Below, in pieces: positions 35,267 to 46,396 of a stretch of DNA of 64,000 nucleotides. Source of the DNA: Bolinopsis microptera (Eukaryota > Ctenophora > Tentaculata > Lobata > Bolinopsidae). The DNA lies in the NCBI RefSeq assembly GCF_026151205.1, contig NC_087084.1:2822845-2886844 (forward strand), given 5' to 3'. Positions within the stretch are counted from its first letter, which is position 1, and each line of letters starts with the position of its first letter. The position numbers were made by a program, and so were the translations under genes. The notes below the pieces were generated by a model. It saw only the letters and a program-made list of their open reading frames with translations. It searched no databases and was not told where the DNA came from.

Positions 35267-36389
35267 TCAGGAGCAATCCATTGCTGGAGCGATCCAGCCA
35301 GCCATCGGCTGCTTGAGTATCAAAGTGTTACTTTGAAATTTTATAAAATATAACACCTAATAAAAACGTAAAGACTGAAAATGAACAATATTACAATATA
35401 TACATACAATGTATACGTTATACACACAAAAATACATCGAACCATAGCAAACATAATCAACTGTTTCTGAATTTATGAAGTAATATTTCGAGATTTACTG
35501 GCTTTAAGAGATTTCTGTTGTACCTCTGTAAATCTCATGAGAGTATGATCGATAAAAATTTCTTTATTCACAATAGAAAAATTAGTTATTAGTGGCCCTC
35601 ATTAATGCTCTTGGGCAACTTAAAGTTTAGCTTCACAAAAGCAGTAATTTTTTGACAGTCCATTTCTGTTTGCTTTCTTAAAAGATATAATATTTGATGC
35701 AACCTAACGATCCAGTAATACTAATCCCAAGAAGCAAATTCACAAACAAGGTACTAATAATTTGATAACATAGTGCATTAACTGAGTAGTGAATATCAAT
35801 AATGAGGCGGATTATCTACAATCTAGTGCACTACGTGGTAACTCCTTGTGTAAAATCTGGTCAAGTTTTGTAGTAGCTGTAATTTTATATCCTTCTATCA
35901 GTTACGTCACAAGGACTGCTCCTTATTCTTTAGAAGGTCAATTTATGGTAACATGGTAAAATATTGCTCCCTGAAGCTGACCAGCCAATCAAATGTTGCC
36001 AGCTGAACCAGGAGATCATTCTCAGGAACTTAAAATTTTTAATATCCTAATAATTCTCATGAGATGGAACTACTCAACAAAAAATTTAGTCTATTTTGTA
36101 AGTTTTTTTTAATCAGGTCTTGATCATAATATGATACGTGTCGCTATTGTAATATAAAATGTACTAAGGAAAGTAAGGAATACCAGTCTGTGAGAAGCAG
36201 AACTGTTGTGATTTTTTGAGATCAGAGTAAAATAATTGGACTTCATTTGAAAACCTCTCATACCCCAATTGCTTATCAAGCAGGACAAAAACGTTTCAAG
36301 ATGTAAACGAAGAGAACGACAAGGAGAAGAAGAATGAGTACTTGGAGAGAGTGTTAAATGGGGAGAATCGTTAAATGTGGAGTTCACCC

Positions 36390-36735
36390 CCGCTGTATTT
36401 CTCACATCTGGAGGCATGTCCAAAGAATGTAAGCGGTTCGTAAACAGACTAGCGGACCTCATAGCAAGATGAGGTCCGATGAGAAAAAGAAAGAAAGATA
36501 TAATAATAATTTAAACTTATAGATTATAGTGGCACAACAACTTGAATTGCACAGGTGTGCCACGAAAACAAGTCAGGATACAAGAAAACCTGAAAAGCAA
36601 TCAACATTTAGGTTCCAAACCATAGAAAATATAGCGACATGGTAAGGCATGTGAGGACAACAATAAGATTTGGCATTCGCAATGTTAAGACCAATGCTTA
36701 TTGCTCTACGAGGTTACAGAGGCAAGGAAACTGAC
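36390..36735 (+). pseudogene. Decayed retroelement coding relic
   Basis: The plus strand reads [19 protein letters not shown] and VNRLADLIA, then after stops VRHVRTTIRFGI, and in another frame AMLRPMLIALRGYRGK. This order (TSGGM, RTxxRF, LRGYRG) matches, from memory, the C-terminal end of transposon polyproteins common in cnidarians and other invertebrates. Stops and frame changes show it is dead. Confidence 0.45.
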
Positions 36736-37042
36736 AACAAATATGAAACCCCTTTATGGCAAAAAACGATTTATAAATATTTATACCACTGGGAAGTATG
36801 AATAGGGTTATCTTTTGGGGATGCTTTTTAAATTTATTTGAAATTTTTAAAATAAAGTTGTAGTTAATAATTTATTAATTTTTGTGCATAGTGGTATGAT
36901 ATTTATATTTTTCCATATAGTGATTTGATACTTTGTAGACATGTGTGATGATGTTATGTCATAATTTTTACTTTACTTTACTTTATCAAAAAGGTCTCGA
37001 TCTTACAAGATCATCCTTGCCCCTATGATATAATGGAGTAGA

Positions 37043-38312
37043 CAGGGGAGCCGCGGCGGGTCATACAATGTATATGACAAGTAATGACAAGTAATATCCG
37101 TCGAGTCTTTAGTTAATTACATCAGGTAATTAACTTTTAACGTGTATATCAAATCACTTTTAACCCTGCCCAGCCTAGCCGTGTATATTATGTTGCAAAA
37201 GTCCAATCCATGAGTAAGTAAGTGAGAGTGTGCAGTGATTTGACATTTTTCCGCATATAGAAAGATTTAATTTGCGCATAATTGGTAATATTAGTGATAC
37301 ATACATACAAAATCAAGATCGTATAAATTTATTTAAATGTTGAAAGTAGTGCACGCCGCGCAAGGTTCAGGCCTTGATTCACGATGTCAATCCTACGCTC
37401 AGGCCCAGTTTAGTGGTGTGAGAAGATGTGTATTGCGTTAATGCGTGATACTCGTAAAATATTTGTTTCAAATACCGACGAGTCCAACTCGGCGCGCGTC
37501 CTGGTAGGTTATAAACTTACAAATCTTATGTCTAACTTGATACACGCTGCAACCCCTTTTGCGATCGCGCGTGGCGGCCAGCTAGCCGGCGTGCACGTGA
37601 TCAGAAAGGTATACAACTTGTAGCGCGATGCGTTACTGTGCCGCGCCGCGCACTCAATGAGGCTTCTCACAGCTGGCTAGATCGGCGAAATGCGCTATTG
37701 TGCCTTGACCATTGTTAATGGTCTGGCCCGGCGCGCGCTACTTCGTAGCACTTGCCGTCGGGCCATAACATTTCGAGAAGAAAGCGGCGCGCGCTACTTC
37801 GAAGAAATTCAGACGAGTAACATCCGTCAATATTGTGCCGCGCCGAGCTGCCATGAATTGACATCGTCAATTAAGTATACAACGTGTAGCAAGTTACGTC
37901 GCTGTAATTTATCCTCGCTTGTCTGCTTGCTTCGTAACAAAGTCGTAGCGGAGCTACGACATACGAACTAAAACAAATTGGTGTACTCGCATCGTCAATT
38001 AATTTTAACATATAATTTTATTCGACCATATCACATTTTGATTTGATTGATGATGTCAACCCCGTAGTTCATGACGGATGTTAGTATGTTACTCGTCTAA
38101 ATTTCTTCTCGAAATATTATATTATTCGCAAGTGCTACGGGCCAGATTACCATTACCAATGTGCAATGGTCAACCCCGTAGCTCTTCAAATAATGCGCAT
38201 CAAATGATATGTTAGTGGTTAGATAATAGATCAGCGCAATGCACCACTAGTGACTAGGCCAATTTTGGCATACGTTGTATGACCCGCCGCGCACGAATGC
38301 GCGGCTCCCCTG
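37043..38312. mobile_element. 1.27-kb foldback element
   Basis: Ends CAGGGGAGCCGC with GGCGGGTCATACAA, and the inverse TTGTATGACCCGCC with GCGGCTCCCCTG. Further inner inverted pairs are GACGAGTAACATCCGTCA (about 37812) with its complement near 38072, and ATTTCGAGAAGA with TCTTCTCGAAAT. It is richer in CG dinucleotides than its surroundings. No protein recognised. Confidence 0.7.
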
Positions 38313-38972
38313 TATCGTAAGAACAGGGAAACGTCCGTGGGGGTCACGACGTGATACAAGGCCAATTAAGCTGAACTGTGCTGTTAAGGATTGCGACTGC
38401 AGCGACATCGTCAATCCATATACTATCAGTCCTAGTCTAGTGTACTACTACTAGTCAATATATTATGCTATTGCATCAAGTGTCCTATGATTTGCCATTT
38501 TAATGTCGTTGTTACGTCGGGCCGGTAATTCGATCAGTTCAGGATCAATTTACAAGAAATCAGCGTTGACCGTGTGCATGCAGTGTATGGATTTAATTAT
38601 CAGGCGTGCCTGTCTAGGCTAGTCTATGCGCGGTGATTTTTCCGAGATTCTGCATTATTCACTTATTGTACGTGAGACTGAGATGAGAGGAGCGAGCAAT
38701 AAAATAAATAAGAGTAAGACTAGATCAGTAAAGATAGCAAGGTGGGTAATATATGAACAGATTGAAGCTATACAGCTAGAAAGTGTGCACTGTGCAGCGT
38801 GGGGCAAGGTTTTGGCAGATGCTTAGATTGTAAATTAATTAGGTTAAAGAACAAAAAATTGGTCCGCCGGGTCGCACTTCACTAAATATCAGATCAGGGT
38901 CTTGATTTAATAGTCCGTCCGTCAGAGGCCAGAGCCTCTTAGGACTTAGATACAGTTTTAAAGTTAGTCACG

Positions 38973-40216
38973 TGATGCATGGGGGGGGGGGGGCCAATGG
39001 CATAAAATGGCATAAAATGGAGACTTTTTCTATGGAGAAAATGGAAAAACCCATGAGTAATTCTCCATTTTCTCCATTTTATGCCATGAATTTTGTCTTC
39101 GAAATTTCATCTTTAACACCATTTAACACCTAAATTGGACATCCTAACATGTTTATTTACGCTTACTAGGGGCGTAACAAGCTTATGAAAGCTCATAGTA
39201 GGCTACTAGATGCTTATACTAGGTTAGTAGAGGCACACTTCAGGCAAACTCATAATTACTCAAGCCTAGTGTAAAGTTATTTCTACAGGCTACAGCAGGA
39301 GTGAGTAATAGGGGAGAGTAATAGGCACTGAGAAGTGAGACCTACATCCTCGACAGTCGAAACAAGCTCGCACTGCAAAGGGGAGGCCTGCCTTCCGAGA
39401 TCGCATTACCAGTGGAAAGCCTCGAGTCCAAATGTGTGTATCGAGGGGTAGGTGCAGACTTCGATAAACCGAAAAACCAAAAAAATATTTTCGGCTTATA
39501 ATGAAAAGGGTAGCATGAAACGTAGAGAAAAGTGGTTTTTAGAAAAACTTTGAAAAATTTTGACTTAGAAAATTTTCGGCCCGAGTCATTCTCGATGCGT
39601 ACCTCTCGTATCGAGAGCTCCCGATTCCGAGCTCGTGTTGCAAAGGGGAGGCCTGCCTTCCGAGATCGCATTACCAGGGGGAAGCCTCGAGTCCAAAATT
39701 GTGTACCGAGGGGTAATTTTCTAAGTCAAAATTTTTCAAATTTTTCTGAAAACCGCTTTTCTCCACGTTTCATGCTACTCTGTTCATTATTTGCCGAAAA
39801 TATTTTTTCGGTTTTTCGAAGTCCACACCTTCCACAATTTTGGACTCGAAGTAATGCGATCTCGGAAGGCAGGCCTCCCCTTTGCAATACGAGCTCGGAA
39901 TCGGGAGCTCTCGATACGGGAGGTACGTATCGAAAATGACTCGGACTGAACATTTTCTAAGTCAACATTTTTCAAAGTTTTTCTGAAAACCACTTTTCTC
40001 CATGTTTCATGATACTCTGTTCATTATTGGCCGAAAATATCTTTTTTTTTAATAATTTTTCTCGAAATTCTAAATTTTTCAGGTTTTCAATGGCATAAAA
40101 TGGCATAAAATGGCATAAAATGGAGACTATTTCTATGGAGAAAATGGAAAAACCTATGAGTAATTCTCCATTTTCTCCATTTATGCCATTGGCCCCCCCC
40201 CCCCCCCGATGCATGT
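38973..40216. mobile_element. Poly(G)/poly(C)-ended foldback element with 8-bp target duplication
   Basis: GATGCATG flanks both sides. The left end is a G run then CCAATGGCATAAAATGG; the right end is the inverse, CCATTTATGCCATTGG then a C run. Inside are inverted copies of TCTCCATTTTCTCCATTT and four copies, in both orientations, of GGGGAGGCCTGCCTTCCGAG (about 39378, 39643 and 39857 are clear). Open frames here are by-products of the palindromes. Confidence 0.75.
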
Positions 40217-43128
40217 TCAGTAATTTAATTTTATCATCAATCTGAATCATCATCCGATAAATGATTTAAGTTATAATACGAGATACCGTGATAATTATTT
40301 AATTAATATAATCTAACAGTTACAGCCCAGCTGCAGCTAGAGCACGCCATATTATATTGTTATTATATACACAGCTGGAATTGTGTATTGCTGCACGTTT
40401 AATTGTGTCCTGTATTTCTTCAAAATTACAGCTCAAAGCAGCCGTACGTCCAACTCCAATCCTAAAATACCTAACTTCAAACTTGTTGTGTGACCCTGCC
40501 TGGTGCTACGTCAAGTACTATATAATTTTGATTACGGCTTAACATATTATTTTAACTCTGTCGAAATGCGAAAGTATATTGGGCGGTGCCGGTTTAATTT
40601 ATTGCTTCCTGACCGCCTTTTGCTATAAATCTGAACGATGTTGTCTTACCTGGGGACCCCAGGCTTAATAATATTCATAAATATTCTATAATGTTCATTA
40701 AGTTTAAAACATATTGATACTGATAGAATTATAATGGCGCGGACTGACAGACTGAACGCTGTCCAGTAAATGCTGTTACATGTCTAACAAAAAAGACTGG
40801 TGTTCTCAAGATTTGAGATACTATTACTAACCGTAGTTGACTATAGCTAACTGACGATCCGCTAAAAAAATCGTACTGTACTAACTGTAGAGCTGCAATT
40901 ACATGAGCTGCACTGCTATGGTTTATGTTTTAAACTAATTGCAACAATTATGCATATGGTAATTATGCATTATGCGATTATGCATTATGGTAATGGGATG
41001 GAAACGTTTTAACCAGGTGTCCGACGTTCATGTAACCTGTAGGTAGCTAGTCTGCAGTCCATAAAATAGCTGAATAGTATAAAGAAAATGTTTCACTTCT
41101 ATATTAGAAGCTTTAATATAACTATTTAACGTCGAATTAATGGATATTAGCTGAGTCTATTCACAAATGAATATTCTAATATTATTCAGAGTCAGCATAG
41201 TGGGCCATACTATTGTTGTTAGTCTCTTAGTAGGCTGTTTTAGTCTAACAAGGAAAGATTATATTCCTGTGCTGTGCAGTTATAAATTGTCATTAATTAT
41301 ACTTTATGTACAATGTAGTCAGCCCACTGGCATTCTTTTATCGCTATATTCCATTCCTTCAATTATATAAATTTCACAGTCTGTCCATACAGATTACAGA
41401 CCACTACGATAAGTGGATTTGCCACTGATATCCAGGCCACTAAATCTCTTGCCCAAATTGTTATAAAATCTTGTGAAAAGGCCCCGAGGGTACGGCGGTA
41501 GAGCCACCGATATTCGGTATTAACAATTGTCGCTACTGCACACTAACTTTAAGATGCCACAATAATTGTTCCAAAGGCAGAAGGTATGACTATGGTATGT
41601 ACAGTTACATTTTCACACTCTAAAAATTCAGTAATACAGATCTCATCACCTACTGAAATTAGAAAATACATATCACATCCCCAAACTTTCAAGAAAACTC
41701 AGCGAGAGTGTGACATCCAATCTGGGAGCGAATTATCGTTTGCTTTACTTTGTACTTTAAGTTTAATAACATTTTGTCAAGTACTTTGTAGTTGTACGTT
41801 GTACGACGTACGTGTTCTGAGGAGTTTCTTAAAGTTAACTTTAATTGGATTGTTCTAGACTGTTTAAGCCTAGTTAGTAATTGGTCGTAATAGTTATAAC
41901 CGAATAACGACAAGCATGACTGCCTGACCAAAGAATCGTTGAATAGAATTAAGGACAATTTAAAATATTATCGAAGGTTTGGAATAATTTTAGTCACAAA
42001 TTGGCGTTGAGATGTATTACCTCACTCGTTAATATTATGGCGGTTGAAAATTGGCGGTTTTTGCAGGGCCATCCCGTCATATGTTCAACGTATTTTTGAC
42101 CTGTCATAATTATAAACAAGTCGTGATATCAACGAGTAGCTTTGTAACAGTGGTCCTTGAAGTGTGGTCCATTTTAAGTCTCAGCTGTAGGAACCGTCCC
42201 ACCACATAAACAAACAATGTGGTCCATTGTTCATTGATACACAACGGCGGAAATCTTTTAAACTTCCTGTCTAAATTTCTTTTGTTTGCATTGTTGAGTG
42301 TAATATTCTACAGAGTACACCGCTCGAACTGTTTCAAATTGTGATGTAAAAGTCGCAATAAGTGATGTATATTTTATAGCCACCACCTATGACCACCTTA
42401 GATGTTCATGTATCTTGCAAAATAAGATTTTATCACTAAAGTTGTTTGGTTTAGATCGAAGGTCAAAAAATATCCGTATAGTTGTGGGATAACAGCTTGT
42501 AGACCATAACCACGATCAAGCACAGTTTAAATCTCAGATACCTATTGCGAAGAAGAGTGTTGTTTCTCTGCTCAAAACATTAATAACAATTGAGTAAATT
42601 TTTAAATATAAGTTTTGCTAACGCACATTCCTTTTGATCTATAGCCGGTCTTTTATTAATTTATTTAATTATTAGATTGCTTATCATATTCACTTTATTG
42701 ATAGGATAACATACTGACATGTTACTCCTCATGGTTAAATCAATTGTAGTTTAAAAATGTAAGCAACAACTTTGTTGTTGTCGTTTAACTAAGCTAGTAT
42801 GTCTGTTAATTAGCTGGAATGTGTGATTATTTTAAAAATAAATGTCCAATAAGTCAAGCTGCTTCTCTCACCAAGTTTTGAACATGATTAAAAAGACAAA
42901 TTGAAGTGAGATATGCTCAAATAAATATGGAACAATTTAAATGTTCCAGAGGATTATGATAATCATTGAATTAATGTCAATTGATCTAGATAGTTAAAAC
43001 AGTTAAAATCATAGCCTGACCCCCTAACCCGCTCTTCCCTGATCAACCTAACCGGTCGCTCAAGTTGAGAGAAGCCTATTAGCACCACAGATACTACATA
43101 TTACATATAGCCATAGTACTAGATACCA

Positions 43129-43283
43129 GGGACAAAAGGAAATCGCGGCATGTACGGAATCGCGATTTTTCCCATTATTTGCGACAAATTTTATGTATAG
43201 TTTAATGTATAGTCTGTTAAAATTCGCGGTATCGCGATTTTTGGCCAAAATAATCGCGAAATCCTTTTGTCCCTGCTAGATAC
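43129..43283. mobile_element. hAT-type MITE with 8-bp target duplication
   Basis: The element 43137-43275 is 139 bases, with ends CAGGGACAAAAGGA and TCCTTTTGTCCCTG, flanked on both sides by CTAGATAC. An 8-bp duplication with CAGGG ends is diagnostic of hAT non-autonomous elements. Confidence 0.9.
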
Positions 43284-43599
43284 TACTACTCTACTAGCCA
43301 TATGCGATCTGTTCAATAAAGTTATGCATTATATTTTATTATACTGAGTCTCACAAATAACTATCGTAAAACGTTAAGGTGACAAAATGTATGGTATAAT
43401 CTACAATAGTATAGAAAGGTAAGGGCGTATATACTTAAGATTTATAACTAAAGATTTGCCGAAGACTAGGTTATTTTGTTAAGAGGCTTAACTTAGTACT
43501 TAGATAAATCATTGATAATCCATATTGCAAACGTACTGGAGCTTCGTCCAATTTTAAGTTCTAGCTTTTGTCAAGTTCGATAGAGTTTTTTAAAGTTTT

Positions 43600-43927
43600 C
43601 TAAGTTTTCATTTTTAACTAGACTACGTAATTGAGAGGATGACATAGAATATCGAAGCAATGTCAGTTAGTTTCTGAAAACAAATGAGAGCTGTGTTTAC
43701 CAAGACTTATCTACATTGCTTCGATATTCGTATACATAACCCACTCAATTACGTAGTAACTACAAGGGGGTCTTCACATATTACGTAATCAGCTGAGGGG
43801 GGGGGGGTTCGAATGATTGCGCTAGTGTCATTTTGACACAATAGCTATGTGTAAAACTGATTACGGAGGGGGGGGGGGGATAAAAATGTTCCAAAAAATG
43901 ATTACGTAATACGTGGACGACCCCTAG
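43600..43927. mobile_element. Nested foldback and poly(G) MITE
   Basis: An outer inverted pair (ACTACGTAATTGAG with CTCAATTACGTAGT, and ATATCGAAGCAATGT with ACATTGCTTCGATAT) spans 43620-43757. Next to it, 43764-43927 has AAGGGGGTC and ATATTACGTAATCAGCTGAG at its left end, with TGATTACGTAATACGTGGAC and GACCCCT at its right. It encloses two G runs and AGCTATGTGTAAAACTGATTA. Confidence 0.7.
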
Positions 43928-44487
43928 TTAAAAATAAAATGTGATAACATGCCTCGCACCGAATATTTACGTCAAAGTAATTTCAGCCTGTCAGACAACC
44001 CACAAAGAAGCGATATCGATTAGTCACAGTTTTGCAACAGGCTACCATTTTGAAATCTTGCAATGATTATGCCAATTTAGGGGCTCACTCGGTGGTTCCT
44101 TTATGTAGTTGTGTTTAATTTGTGGTTGCGTGCTGTTCATTTCGTCGCATTAATCTGTCTTATCTCTAAAAGGTTCCGTGTACATTTACCCCTGTACTTA
44201 AAGGTGTGGTTATGACATTGTATTACGAGACATACTTCTTACATGGATTTTATAACTTTAAGAATAGGACTTGCTTTGCTGTCAGGATAATAGCTACGAG
44301 TGCAGATACACTGAAAGTTGCTGGTGCAGTTTACATATAGTCTTAAATAGCTAATAATCAATCTGTGGTGCAAAAAGATAAAACTAACACAGCAGTTTAT
44401 AGACACATTGGCCTTGTTATTGCAATCAGCACAGACCCGTACAATCACTCAAGCACAACTCATTTACTTATCACAACAGCTCGAGCC

Positions 44488-45241
44488 ATGATACACATCA
44501 AAGACAAGGGTCACTTCCGGAAGATCCTACAATCGTTAGGGAATAACAAAGTCTTGATAGTAAAGTACTCTACAGACTGGTGTGGACCATGTCGGATCAT
44601 CGCTAAATCTTATACCAAACTTGAGAAGGAGCAACAGAAAAAGTTTGTCAACGTGATTTTCGCAGAGGTTTGTGTTTTACATTGGAGTCTTTAAGTTTTG
44701 ATGTGATATCTGTTATAGAAATAACGCGAATTTTTTTAAAACGTTCAGTTTGTCTAATATGAAAGTTATCATGATTTACAGAAAATAATAATGTCGCCTG
44801 CTGCCCTGCTAGGTTACCTGCCATAGTAACCATAGTAACGACCTTCTTTACAGTGTGATGTAGACATTGCTCCTGGCGTGGCAGAAGACGAAGGAATCAC
44901 GTGTTTGCCAACGATTGCGGGTAATACTACTTTTACAGTGTGCTATTATGGTAATAACATCTTCATGTTAAATTATCTGTATTGATATTCATACACTACA
45001 TATTTCCATTTTTATATTTTGTGTATCATGAAGCAAAATAATTCCAGGGTACATGAAAGGAGAAAAGATCGAGAGTTTTATGGGATCGAACAAAGAAAAG
45101 CTAACGGAATTTTGTGTTAAAATGGCCAAATTAGCCACAGTGCCCTCAGGCAAGGTATCTCGAGCTGAACAGCAAGAAAGTGGGCCCGCCGCTGGTGTTA
45201 CTTCAGATCCAGAGTTCACAGATATCGGAAGACAACCGTAG
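44488..45241 (+). CDS. Thioredoxin, three exons
   Basis: Cytosolic thiol-disulfide reductant of 146 residues from exons 44488-44667, 44854-44920 and 45048-45241, in phase. The start MIHIKDKGHF fits the beta1/alpha1 region. LIVKYSTDWCGPC carries the redox pair at about residues 32-35. Exon 2 gives CDVDIAPGVAEDEGI with CLPTIAGY, the cis-Pro loop preceded by the structural Cys seen in animal thioredoxins. The fold ends near MGSNKEKLTEF. A Ser/Gly-rich tail of about 40 residues extends past the usual 105-residue length. AATAAA is near 45434. The call is secure; the paralogue class is not. Confidence 0.92.
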
Positions 45242-46396
45242 GATTGCGAACAGAACCTAGTAAAACATGGTTTTTTACTCAACTGGTTTGGTCGACTTTT
45301 GAATCAGAGGCTCTGTGAAGGACAGAGTTGTGTTCAGAGGAACATCAATTTATTTGTCATGTATTTCCTATGTGCTGGCTCCGTGTTAGTTACTCGTGTG
45401 CACCGGTCGAATGATCGGTAGAACAGTCAGTCGAATAAATGAACTTGAATAGTACTGCACACTTAGCACTAATAATTTACTTTATCCTATTGAATTCGAA
45501 TGATCAAGTTTCAGAAATTACTTACAATGGTTATTTCGACCGATGCAATGTGGACACACTAGTTCTTCGTATGTTCTACAGGTGAATGAGAGACGATAGT
45601 GTTTCGAATAGTGAAAATTGCTCTCATATTTAAGGTATAATGGTATGTTGTGTCTTGTGACGAGATGATGATTTTATTACATATTTTTATTTTAAATTTT
45701 TGCTGACGGCAATTCAACTGCAATGTATGACTGGGCCAACGATCTGTAGCATACTTGCAACAAAAAGTTTGGACAAATTAAATTTATCCATCTAACGACC
45801 AAGGAACCCACCCTTCCTTAACTTAGTGACATTATAAACACGACATGTTAGACATTATGCAATCTTTGTGTACATGATAATTACATATTATTATAAATAT
45901 AATATTGTCAGGTTGCGTTGATCGCTTAGCAACGCAGGGATTGCAAAGCAATTCACCAGCGCTTTATCCTCACAGTCCTCTATCAAAAACAACTTCTATC
46001 TAAAATGTATTAATCTTATAAATCATTTTAAACATTAGACAATTTCAAATAGTACACCTTGTACTTTACATTGCACACGAAAATACACTAAAGTGTGTAA
46101 AACATCGAGATTCTTCTGTTTACGGTAAAATTCTACAAACGCGCACATGAGAAAAGTCGTGCGCGCGCGCAGACATTTTATCAAAAACATGACGATTTGC
46201 TAGTCGTAAAGTTAATGTATTAAATTGTCCCAAAGGGCGCGAAAGTGAGCACTTCTGGATTTTGAACGACATTACATGATCATGTTGCGTATGCTGCTAG
46301 TCGAGTGATGTATCCCTGTCAAAATGAGTTGGCAACATCGATGAGGCTCATACCATTCTATGTACACTGGACTTGAAGTTAAACAGTCTGAAATTT
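45242..46396. other. Convergent spacer between thioredoxin and PPIL2
   Basis: 3' UTRs of both genes. Nothing else recognised except a CG-alternating GTGCGCGCGCGC near 46160. Confidence 0.5.

Larger units (their letters stand above)
35267..38973. other. Upstream flank of the kinase gene with transposon relics
   Basis: No intact gene. It holds a retroelement coding relic (36390-36735) and a large foldback element (37043-38312), listed separately. The remaining sequence is AT-rich. Confidence 0.5.
40217..44487. other. Gene-free interval with MITEs
   Basis: No exon recognised. Contains the dispersed repeat at 40647-40770 (partner at 6775) and the elements at 43137, 43618 and 43764 listed separately. 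Confidence 0.5.

Noticed and set aside
37426-37971. Two small open frames in CG-rich DNA
   Set aside because: They lie in the 37043 foldback, with no motif, signal peptide or splice support.
39342-40253. Several open frames on both strands
   Set aside because: They arise from inverted copies inside a foldback element and encode no recognisable protein.
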